Source: Phymorhynchus buccinoides (taxonomy: Eukaryota; Mollusca; Gastropoda; Neogastropoda; Raphitomidae). Taken from it: a DNA stretch of 64,000 nt. The stretch spans positions 22,605,394-22,669,393 of the forward strand of contig CM065710.1 in assembly GCA_017654935.2 (NCBI GenBank), given 5' to 3'. The notes below the pieces were generated by a model. It made no database searches and was not told where the DNA came from. It saw nothing but the letters and a program-made list of their open reading frames with translations. Below are positions 12,328 to 22,900 of this stretch, one piece after another; positions within the stretch are counted from its first letter, which is position 1; each line of letters begins with the position of its first letter. The position numbers and the translations under genes are program-made.

Positions 12328-13672
12328 TCAATCAAAATCACAAAAAAATGTCTGAAATTTAGGAAGATTGTCTAGAAGATTTTTAAAAGTATTAATATTT
12401 TGTGCAAACTTAATGTTAGTGTCAAGATCATTCCAGTAAACAGCAACTCTGTTAGTAAAGTAACATTTTCTTTTGTTAGTATTGCAATGTTTAACAAAAA
12501 TTTTGCCATCAGATTTTCTAGTGCTAGTAATTTGTGGGGCTGAAAAGAAAGTATCAACATGAACGTCATCAATGTTGTTGAAAATTTTATAGGTTTGAAT
12601 TAAACTTCCTCGAAGCCTTCTGCCTTTTAGAGAATGTAAATTAAGATATTTTAACCTCTCTGGATAGGTCATGTTTTTACACTCTTTTAACAATTTAGTT
12701 GCACGCCTTTGAACCTTCTCAATTTGACTTGACTGTCGTTTTAAAAAAGGACACCATATAACATTTGCATATTCCAGATGTGGTCTAACAAATGATTTAT
12801 ATAATTTTAAAAAGATATCTTTATTAATAAATGAGAAACTACGCTTTATCATTCCTAACATTTGATTAGCCTTGCTGACCACTCTCTGGATATGCACATC
12901 AAAAGATAAATTTTTGTCAAAGTAAACACCCAAATCTTTTTCCTCTGTAATAGCGGCTACTGGCTGGACACCATCATTTAGTCTCATTTCATAGTCACAT
13001 TCAGGATTGTTCTTACCCACATGCAAAACACCACATTTAGATACATTAAAATACAAATTCCACTTATCGGACCAATCTTGCAATTTAACAATGTCATTTT
13101 GTAGAGAAGTAGAACAAGATGATTTATTATAGATTTTGGTATCATCCACAAAGATCTTACAGGCACTGTCAATATTATTAGGTAGGTCATTAATAAATAT
13201 TGTAAAGAGAACAGGTCCCAGGATACTACCTTGAGGAATACCACTACGAACAGAAGATTCTTTTGATTTGTTAAGACCCACTCTAACACGTTGTGACCTG
13301 TCTTTCAAAAAGTTCTTTATCCAATTTAGTACATTATCACATATTCCATAGGCAGCTAACTTTATCAATAATCTTTCATGTGGTACACTCCCCGTACAGT
13401 GTCAAACGCTTTTTTGAAATCAAAGTATATGATATCAACATCATAGCCCTGATCAACAAGAGATGTTAAATCCTCCATAACTTCTAACAATTGTGTCACG
13501 CAAGATCTTTTTTTTCGGAATCCGTGTTGACAGTTAACATACAAGTTATAGTATCCCTAACTATACTTTCTAAAACTTTACACACAATACAAGTCAAACT
13601 TATAGGACGATAATTGCCAGGGTCTGATTTTGATCCTTTTTTGAATATAGCAGTTACTTCCGCTGTAGGTAT
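12328..13672 (-). pseudogene. LINE reverse transcriptase fragment, CR1/Jockey-type (copy A)
   Basis: A 346-residue frame (13368 to 12328) carries the C-terminal RT core: SGIPQGSILGPVLFTIFIND, then FVDDTKIYN at the catalytic box, then KDLGVYFDKNLSF and the thumb region LEYANVIWCPFL. Upstream, out of frame at about 13590-13672, IFKKGSKSDPGNYRPISLT is clear, so RT starts there but is broken by frameshifts and stops near 13370-13560. The usual (F/Y)ADD box is FVDD here (FADD in copy B). The 5' endonuclease part is absent. It lies antisense in intron 1 of the TEX9-like gene. It is dead. Confidence 0.88.
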
Positions 13673-13855
13673 GAGAAGTAAAAAAAATGTAACTTTTGAC
13701 AGTTTTGTAAGCCAATCTCATACTCAGTCATAGTAGTTCTGATAAAAAAAAAGAGACAAACAGTTAACTTGCTGTAAATATGCGTTTACTTTTTCTAATT
13801 TTCAAAAGTGGGTAAAAATTTCCAGGGTATTTGTCTATTTTTCTAGACATTGTAA
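13673..13855. other. Spacer between two head-to-head LINE fragments
   Basis: AT-rich with runs of A. No TSD or tail recognised. The minus-strand LINE ends on its left and the plus-strand LINE starts on its right. Confidence 0.4.
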
Positions 13856-15233
13856 TTGGCACAAAAACCAGGCTCAACACAAAGCAGTGAGATCTTCACA
13901 CCATCATACACTGTCTTCTGTAAAGACAGAGTAGGCAAGACCGGAGGAGTCCTGATAGCAGTTCAGGAGGATCTCATATGTGCAGAAGAGGCTCTCCCGA
14001 CCGACCCCAGCTGCGAACTGCTCTGGGTCAAAATCAAACTCAGGAGAAAGAGAGACCTGTTGGTGGGTGCGTACTACAGGCCTGATGTCAACAACAAGAC
14101 TAGTCTGCCCCTGTTCCAGCAATCTAAAGTCCCTAAAGTCTAGAAACGCAATAGTCATGGTCGGAGGTGATTTCAATTTCCCAGGTTGGATTTGGAAGGA
14201 AGGACAGAACTGTGAAACAGGGCACTCCCCAACCAGGACTACATCACCAGTTTATGGACATGATTGAAGATCTAGGCCTACAGCAGCTTGTGGAGCAGCC
14301 TACTAGAGGAGAAAATATTCTTGATTTAATGTTGACTAACTCCCCCAACATGGTGCCAAGAACTGAAATCATCCCTGGGCTATCGGATCACGATATTGTG
14401 TACCTGGAGCTACAGCTGAATCCAGCAAGAGAGCGACAAATTCCACGACCAGTTGCATGCTACAACAAGGCTGACTGGGGCAGTTTACGATCAGCTGTCA
14501 AAGAACTGTCAGAATCCATTGTCTCCTCCTCTGACCAACAATCCAGCGTTGAAGAGATATGGACAAAGATGAAAGAAGGCCTCCAGGAAGCTGTCAAAGA
14601 GCATGTCCCCCACCACACACTTGGACAAAGGCAGAGTGCTCCCTGGATCGACTACAAGACCAAGAAAATGATCTGCAGAAGAAACAGGATCCACAAAAAA
14701 TGGAAGAAAACGGCTAACAACAATCTGTATGAAGAATTTAAATCCCTCAAGCGACAGATCCAGAAACGCCTACGCTGATGATACTGGAGGTACATAGAAA
14801 CAACCTTCAATGAGAACCCCAGCAGACAGGCTGCTCCAACCAAGAAATTCTGGACCTACATCAAACAGAAAAAGAATGAAAGTACTGGTGTCTCTCCCCT
14901 GAAAGAAAACCGAAAACTGGTCACAGAAGCAAAAGAAAAAGTGGAGGTACTCAACCGACAATTTTCATCAGTTTTCAGCGCTGCTGAGGAATTCAGTGAT
15001 GAAGACTTTGCTGCCCGTTGCCAAATGCCTCCCTGTGACGCCAGCAAACCCGGCCTAAGCGATATTGATATCACCCTGCAAGGCGTGGTGAAGTTACTCA
15101 AGGACCTGGATCCCTACAAGGTGTGTGGCCCAGATGGCATTAGCCCCAGGCTTCTCAGGGCGTGGCGGATGAGATAGGACCAGCGCTGACCCTTCTGTAC
15201 CAGGCTTCTATCAACACAGCTACTCTGCCCACG
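13856..15233 (+). pseudogene. LINE endonuclease and RT start, CR1/L2-type (copy A)
   Basis: A broken APE endonuclease: GGVLIAVQEDL and VGAYYRP in one frame, VGGDFNFPGW in a second, then a 203-residue frame from 14167 with FMDMIEDLGLQQLV, LDLMLTNSP and GLSDHDIVYLE. Two tandem TGA codons near 14776 end it. The linker continues (KFWTYIKQKKNE) into the RT start, LLKDLDPYKVCGPDGISPRL, and after another shift ALTLLYQASINTATLP. Homology ends about 15233, so the RT core is missing. At least three frameshifts plus stops make it a 3'-truncated fossil. The same lesions occur in copy B. Confidence 0.88.
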
Positions 15234-15782
15234 ATTGAAAGTTCGACAAAACTCGATTAATTTACAGAAAAATAAGCATTCACAAATAGATTGCTGCTTG
15301 TAGAAATTATGTGTATGGTTTTTTTGGGGGGAAATCTCAAATATTTGCGTTTCTTTCGTGACACTGGTATTTATAATTTGAATCGAACAAATTATTTTCA
15401 CAATGGCGCCTTCCCATGACGTCATCTCGTGAGACAGACATTGAGCAGACATAATGTTTTCCAATGAATTTCAGGAAGTTTAAAACCACCAACAAAAAGA
15501 TAACTTTGTGCAACATCTTAGTACTTAGTATTTACGGTGTCGAAGCGAACAGAAGTGATTTCCTGATGAAGTTGAACATGTGAAGCAAAATATTGTTAGA
15601 TTCAGCGTAAAAATCATCAAAAAATCTTGGCATGCAATCTGGGTCGATCGGTTCGACTGGACAAGGGAAGTCACTCTTTTTGTAAGAATACTAGGCAAAA
15701 TGTTGCGAAACCGGCAGGCTTGTTGGCAAGGCTTAGTTTTAGGAAAAAATTGGCACGGTTGAATTTTTTTTAAGCCTTTAAC
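15234..15782. other. Intron 1 sequence, nothing recognised
   Basis: Non-coding. Contains a TGACGTCA palindrome near 15416 inside CCATGACGTCATCTCG, with no further support as a functional site. Confidence 0.45.
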
Positions 15783-15959
15783 TACCGTATTTTTTGGACT
15801 ATAAGGCGCACCTGATTATAAGACGCACCCACCAAATTATACACAAAAATCATATTCTGTTATTATATTTTCTTATTAACTATTTAGTAGTCATATTATA
15901 AGGCGCAGGGGTCTCAGTCTGGGGAAAAAGTATCGCCTTATAGTCCGTAAAATACAGTA
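15783..15959. mobile_element. MITE-like foldback element 1 (copy A)
   Basis: A 177-bp element with ~26-bp imperfect terminal inverted repeats. Left begins TACCGTATTTTTTGGACTAT; the right arm complement reads TACTGTATTTTACGGACTAT; both continue AAGGCG. The centre is AT-rich without coding capacity. A non-autonomous DNA transposon is the natural reading. The superfamily is not assigned because the target-site duplication is unclear. Confidence 0.7.
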
Positions 15960-16258
15960 CTTTAAGAAATGTACAAGAAAGATTCATCTTGTTACTACTA
16001 TTGCTCATTAGCCCTCGGCGGGCTTATGTATTGAGGGGACAGCTGATTCTGTAAACGCTTTTCAACTCGGTAATCTACGCACCTCGTTCAGTGATCTGTC
16101 TGAAAGATGAACATTTCAGCTTGAAAGCGATGAAACTGAATCCTCTGTACATCTGTCACTTCTTCTTTTAAGGTAAAATTAATGCAGCGACAAGATTAAA
16201 TACTTCTTTTTTTGTAGTGGCCCATTTGCAAACTATAAAAAAATCTTTTTTTTTATTC
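15960..16258. other. Intron 1 spacer, nothing recognised
   Basis: No coding or RNA feature seen between the two foldbacks. Confidence 0.5.
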
Positions 16259-16424
16259 GCTTAAATTTAAACAAAGGGATGTAACTCTGCGACCGGCAGC
16301 AATGCGATCGTCGCTACAGAGAAAATTAGAGAAAAATAGTGTTGTTGTTGTAACTTATAGTATAGCGACGATCATATTGCTGCCGGTCGCAGACAGAATT
16401 AAGTCCCTTCGTTTAAATTTAAGC
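16259..16424. mobile_element. MITE-like foldback element 2 (copy A)
   Basis: A ~166-bp palindrome with ~60-bp arms. Left arm GCTTAAATTTAAAC...TGCGACCGGCAGCAATGCG...ATCGTCGCTA; the right arm is its imperfect complement, ending GTTTAAATTTAAGC. A central spacer of about 50 bp separates the arms. No ORF belongs to it. The pairing extends weakly outward into T-rich sequence. Confidence 0.8.
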
Positions 16425-16673
16425 AAATCAAAAATACTTAACTATATTTTAGTCAAAAGACTAAGCTATATGTGCCGTGATTTCTCAATGTACTGTCAAA
16501 AATCATTTATTGTACAGCTCTCATTTTACTATTTGGCCAACTTCAGGCTAATAATTTATCAACCAATGAAAAGCCATTTTGGTAAAGGGTCGCTGCTTTG
16601 TGAAGGTGTGTTACTGTGATCGTTGATGCCTGTTTGTAACTTGTTTTTTTGGTTTTTGTTCTTCTTTTCACAG
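16425..16673 (+). other. Intron 1 end with polypyrimidine acceptor tract
   Basis: The last ~35 bp (TTGTTTTTTTGG...CTTCTTTTCACAG) form a strong splice acceptor for exon 2 at 16674. Confidence 0.6.
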
Positions 16674-16777
16674 GCAGCAATGGATCGCAGGGACGCCAGA
16701 AGCGCTAAAAGCACCAGCCGACCAATTTCACAGCTAAACACCAGAACAGATTTCCTAAGCAAGGAAGAAGAGTACAA
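16674..16777 (+). CDS. TEX9: TEX9-like gene exon 2 (copy A)
   Basis: A 104-bp exon between TTTTCACAG and GTAAGT. It begins AAMDRRDARS and ends FLSKEEEYK, with the final Lys codon split AA|G across the intron. The EEEYK end joins to RLNEELEAKTA from exon 3; EEEYKRLN is the N-terminal signature I recall for TEX9 (testis-expressed 9), an animal coiled-coil protein expressed in testis. The preceding Ser/Arg-rich stretch is probably disordered. Sequence is identical in copy B (41882-41985). Its 5' neighbour is exon 1, 4.6 kb upstream; the 3' neighbour lies beyond the 35-bp array. Confidence 0.72.
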
Positions 16778-16962
16778 GTAAGTTTACTTTAATAGTCAAA
16801 TACAAATGGAAGTAGGGGTGGCGCAGTACTATCGGCAACATGCTCTCCAATCAAGTCATGCCTTAGCTTTGTACTTTGCTTTAAGGGGAGCCTGTCTGAT
16901 CCCTTTCCTTCAGCTTCAGGGAGCGTTGCACCCTACTGCCCCCTCCTCCCCCTCAACATGGA

Positions 16963-19900
16963 GGCAGCCCTTGTACCCTCCAGGGACTATGTAACAAGGC
17001 AGTCCTGTACCCTCCACACACTATGTAACAAGGCAGCCCCTGTACCCTCCACACACTATGTAACAAGGCAGCCCCTGTACCCTCCACAGACTATGTAACA
17101 AGGCAGCCCCTGTACCCTCCACACACTATGTAACAAGGCAGCCCCTGTACCCTCCACAGACTATGTAACAAGGCAGCCCCTGTACCCTCCACACACTATG
17201 TAACAAGGCAGCCCCTGTACCCTCCACACACTATGTAACAAGGCAGCCCCTGTACCCTCCACAGACTATGTAACAAGGCAGCCCCTGTACCCTCCACACA
17301 CTATGTAACAAGGCAGCCCCTGTACCCTCCACAGACTATGTAACAAGGCAGCCCCTGTACCCTCCACAGACTATGTAACAAGGCAGCCCCTGTACCCTCC
17401 ACAGACTATGTAACAAGGCAGCCCCTGTACCCTCCACAGACTATGTAACAAGGCAGCCCCTGTACCCTCCACAGACTATGTAACAAGGCAGCCCCTGTAC
17501 CCTCCACAGACTATGTAACAAGGCAGCCCCTGTACCCTCCACAGACTATGTAACAAGGCAGCCCCTGTACCCTCCACAGACTATGTAACAAGGCAGCCCC
17601 TGTACCCTCCACAGACTATGTAACAAGGCAGCCCCTGTACCCTCCACAGACTATGTAACAAGGCAGCCCCTGTACCCTCCACAGACTATGTAACAAGGCA
17701 GCCCCTGTACCCTCCACACACTATGTAACAAGGCAGCCCCTGTACCCTCCAGGGACTATGTAACAAGGCAGCCCCTGTACCCTCCACAGACTATGTAACA
17801 AGGCAGCCCCTGTACCCTCCACAGACTATGTAACAAGGCAGCCCCTGTACCCTCCACAGACTATGTAACAAGGCAGCCCCTGTACCCTCCACACACTATG
17901 TAACAAGGCAGCCCCTGTACCCTCCACAGACTATGTAACAAGGCAGCCCCTGTACCCTCCACAGACTATGTAACAAGGCAGCCCCTGTACCCTCCACAGA
18001 CTATGTAACAAGGCAGCCCCTGTACCCTCCACAGACTATGTAACAAGGCAGCCCCTGTACCCTCCACAGACTATGTAACAAGGCAGCCCCTGTACCCTCC
18101 ACAGACTATGTAACAAGGCAGCCCCTGTACCCTCCACAGACTATGTAACAAGGCAGCCCCTGTACCCTCCACAGACTATGTAACAAGGCAGCCCCTGTAC
18201 CCTCCAGGGACTATGTAACAAGGCAGCCCCTGTACCCTCCACAGACTATGTAACAAGGCAGCCCCTGTACCCTCCACAGACTATGTAACAAGGCAGCCCC
18301 TGTACCCTCCACAGACTATGTAACAAGGCAGCCCCTGTACCCTCCACAGACTATGTAACAAGGCAGCCCCTGTACCCTCCACAGACTATGTAACAAGGCA
18401 GCCCCTGTACCCTCCACACACTATGTAACAAGGCAGCCCCTGTACCCTCCAGGGACTATGTAACACGGCAGCCCCTGTAACCTCCAGGGACTATGTAACA
18501 CGGCAGCCCCTGTACCCTCCAGGGACTATGTAACAAGGCAGCCCCTGTACCCTCCACAGACTATGTAACAAGGCAGCCCCTGTACCCTCCAGGGACTATG
18601 TAACACGGCAGCCCCTGTAACCTCCAGGGACTATGTAACAAGGCAGCCCCTGTACCCTCCAGTGACTATGTAACAAGGCAGCCCCTGTACCCTCCAGTGA
18701 CTATGTAACAAGGCAGCCCCTGTACCCTCCAGTGACTATGTAACACGGCAGCCCCTGTAACCTCCAGGGACTATGTAACACGGCAGCCCCTGTAACCTCC
18801 AGTGACTATGTAACACGGCAGCCCCTGTACCCTCCAGTGACTATGTAACAAGGCAGCCCCTGTACCCTCCAGTGACTATGTAACACGGCAGCCCCTGTAC
18901 CCTCCAGGGACTATGTAACAAGGCAGCCCCTGTACCCTCCAGGGACTATGTAACACGGCAGCCCCTGTACCCTCCAGGGACTATGTAACAAGGCAGCCCC
19001 TGTACCCTCCAGTGACTATGTAACACGGCAGCCCCTGTACCCTCCAGTGACTATGTAACACGGCAGCCCCTGTACCCTCCAGTGACTATGTAACAAGGCA
19101 GCCCCTGTACCCTCCAGTGACTATGTAACACGGCAGCCCCTGTACCCTCCAGTGACTATGTAACACGGCAGCCCCTGTACCCTCCACAGACTATGTAACA
19201 CGGCAGCCCCTGTACCCTCCAGTGACTATGTAACACGGCAGCCCCTGTAACCTCCAGGGACTATGTAACACGGCAGCCCCTGTACCCTCCAGGGACTATG
19301 TAACAAGGCAGTCCCTGTACCCTCCACAGACTATGTAACAAGGCAGTCCCTGTACCCTCCACAGACTATGTAACAAGGCAGCCCCTGTACCCTCCACAGA
19401 CTATGTAACAAGGCAGCCCCTGTACCCTCCACAGACTATGTAACAAGGCAGCCCCTGTACCCTCCAGGGACTATGTAACAAGGCAGCCCCTGTACCCTCC
19501 ACAGACTATGTAACAAGGCAGCCCCTGTACCCTCCACAGACTATGTAACAAGGCAGCCCCTGTACCCTCCACAGACTATGTAACAAGGCAGCCCCTGTAC
19601 CCTCCACAGACTATGTAACAAGGCAGCCCCTGTACCCTCCACAGACTATGTAACAAGGCAGCCCCTGTACCCTCCACAGACTATGTAACAAGGCAGCCCC
19701 TGTACCCTCCACAGACTATGTAACAAGGCAGCCCCTGTACCCTCCACAGACTATGTAACAAGGCAGTCCCTGTACCCTCCAGGGACTATGTAACAAGGCA
19801 GTCCCTGTACCCTCCACAGACTATGTAACAAGGCAGCCCCTGTACCCTCCACAGACTATGTAACAAGGCAGCCCCTGTACCCTCCACAGACTATGTAACA

Positions 19901-22900
19901 AGGCAGCCCCTGTACCCTCCACAGACTATGTAACAAGGCAGCCCCTGTACCCTCCACACACTATGTAACAAGGCAGCCCCTGTACCCTCCAGGGACTATG
20001 TAACACGGCAGCCCCTGTAACCTCCACACACTATGTAACAAGGCAGCCCCTGTACCCTCCAGGGACTATGTAACAAGGCAGCCCCTGTACCCTCCAGGGA
20101 CTATGTAACAAGGCAGCCCCTGTACCCTCCACAGACTATGTAACAAGGCAGCCCCTGTACCCTCCACAGACTATGTAACAAGGCAGCCCCTGTACCCTCC
20201 ACAGACTATGTAACAAGGCAGCCCCTGTACCCTCCACAGACTATGTAACAAGGCAGCCCCTGTACCCTCCACAGACTATGTAACAAGGCAGCCCCTGTAC
20301 CCTCCACAGACTATGTAACACGGCAGCCCCTGTAACCTCCAGTGACTATGTAACACGGCAGCCCCTGTACCCTCCAGTGACTATGTAACACGGCAGCCCC
20401 TGTACCCTCCAGGGACTATGTAGGCAGCCCCTGTAACCTCCAGTGACTATGTAACACGGCAGCCCCTGTAACCTCCAGGGACTATGTAACATGGCAGCCC
20501 CTGTACCCTCCAGTGACTATGTAACAAGGCAGCCCCTGTACCCTCCAGTGACTATGTAACAAGGCAGCCCCTGTACCCTCCAGTGACTATGTAACACGGC
20601 AGCCCCTGTACCCTCCAGTGACTATGTAACAAGGCAGCCCCTGTACCCTCCAGTGACTATGTAACAAGGCAGCCCCTGTACCCTCCAGTGACTATGTAAC
20701 AAGGCAGCCCCTGTACCCTCCAGTGACTATGTAACAAGGCAGCCCCTGTACCCTCCACAGACTATGTAACACGGCAGCCCCTGTACCCTCCACAGACTAT
20801 GTAACACGGCAGCCCCTGTACCCTCACAGGGACTATGTAACAAGGCAGCCCCTGTACCCTCCACAGACTATGTAACAAGGCAGCCCCTGTACCCTCCACA
20901 GACTATGTAACAAGGCAGCCCCTGTACCCTCCACAGACTATGTAACAAGGCAGCCCCTGTACCCTCCACAGACTATGTAACAAGGCAGTCCTTGTACCCT
21001 CCACAGACTATGTAACAAGGCAGCCCCTGTACCCTCCACAGACTATGTAACAAGGCAGCCCCTGTACCCTCCACAGACTATGTAACAAGGCAGCCCCTGT
21101 ACCCTCCACAGACTATGTAACAAGGCAGCCCCTGTACCCTCCACAGACTATGTAACAAGGCAGCCCCTGTACCCTCCACAGACTATGTAACAAGGCAGCC
21201 CCTGTACCCTCCACAGACTATGTACAAGGCAGCCCCTGTACAAGGCAGCCCCTGTACCCTCCACAGACTATGTAACAAGGCAGCCCCTGTACCCTCCACA
21301 GACTATGTAACAAGGCAGCCCCTGTACCCTCCACAGACTATGTAACAAGGCAGCCCCTGTACCCTCCACAGACTATGTAACAAGGCAGCCCCTGTACCCT
21401 CCAGGGACTATGTAACAAGGCAGCCCCTGTACCCTCCACAGACTATGTAACAAGGCAGCCCCTGTACCCTCCACAGACTATGTAACAAGGCAGCCCCTGT
21501 ACCCTCCACAGACTATGTAACAAGGCAGCCCCTGTACCCTCCACAGACTATGTAACAAGGCAGCCCCTGTACCCTCCACAGACTATGTAACAAGGCAGCC
21601 CCTGTACCCTCCACAGACTATGTAACAAGGCAGCCCCTGTACCCTCCACAGACTATGTAACAAGGCAGCCCCTGTACCCTCCACAGACTATGTAACAAGG
21701 CAGCCCCTGTACCCTCCACAGACTATGTAACAAGGCAGCCCCTGTACCCTCCACAGACTATGTAACAAGGCAGCCCCTGTACCCTCCACAGACTATGTAA
21801 CAAGGCAGCCCCTGTACCCTCCACAGACTGTAACAAGGCAGCCCCTGTACCCTCCACAGACTATGTAACAAGGCAGCCCCTGTACCCTCCACAGACTATG
21901 TAACAAGGCAGCCCCTGTACCCTCCACAGACTATGTAACAAGGCAGCCCCTGTACCCTCCACAGACTATGTAACAAGGCAGCCCCTGTACCCTCCACAGA
22001 CTATGTAACAAGGCAGCCCCTGTACCCTCCACAGACTATGTAACAAGGCAGCCCCTGTACCCTCCACAGACTATGTAACAAGGCAGCCCCTGTACCCTCC
22101 ACAGACTATGTAACAAGGCAGCCCCTGTACCCTCCACAGACTATGTAACAAGGCAGCCCCTGTACCCTCCACAGACTATGTAACAAGGCAGCCCCTGTAC
22201 CCTCCACACACTATGTAACAAGGCAGCCCCTGTACCCTCCACAGACTATGTAACAAGGCAGCCCCTGTACCCTCCACAGACTATGTAACAAGGCAGCCCC
22301 TGTACCCTCCACAGACTATGTAACAAGGCAGCCCCTGTACCCTCCACAGACTATGTAACAAGGCAGCCCCTGTACCCTCCACAGACTATGTAACAAGGCA
22401 GCCCCTGTACCCTCCACAGACTATGTAACAAGGCAGCCCCTGTACCCTCCACAGACTATGTAACAAGGCAGCCCCTGTACCCTCCACAGACTATGTAACA
22501 AGGCAGCCCCTGTACCCTCCACAGACTATGTAACAAGGCAGCCCCTGTACCCTCCACAGACTATGTAACAAGGCAGCCCCTGTACCCTCCACAGACTATG
22601 TAACAAGGCAGCCCCTGTACCCTCCACAGACTATGTAACAAGGCAGCCCCTGTACCCTCCACAGACTATGTAACAAGGCAGCCCCTGTACCCTCCACAGA
22701 CTATGTAACAAGGCAGCCCCTGTACCCTCCACAGACTATGTAACAAGGCAGCCCCTGTACCCTCCACAGACTATGTAACAAGGCAGCCCCTGTACCCTCC
22801 ACAGACTATGTAACAAGGCAGCCCCTGTACCCTCCACAGACTATGTAACAAGGCAGCCCCTGTACCCTCCACACACTATGTAACAAGGCAGCCCCTGTAC

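Noticed and set aside
15414..15424. TGACGTCA palindrome (CRE-like site) in intron 1
   Set aside because: An 8-bp match is expected by chance in 64 kb; no supporting context.
15114..15464. 116-residue minus-strand frame at the end of the plus-strand LINE
   Set aside because: Partly antisense to the LINE RT start and partly non-coding intron; no domain.
16806..16994. 62-residue + strand frame at the left edge of the array (also 42014-42202)
   Set aside because: It starts in intron 2 just after the exon 2 donor and runs into the minisatellite; no domain.
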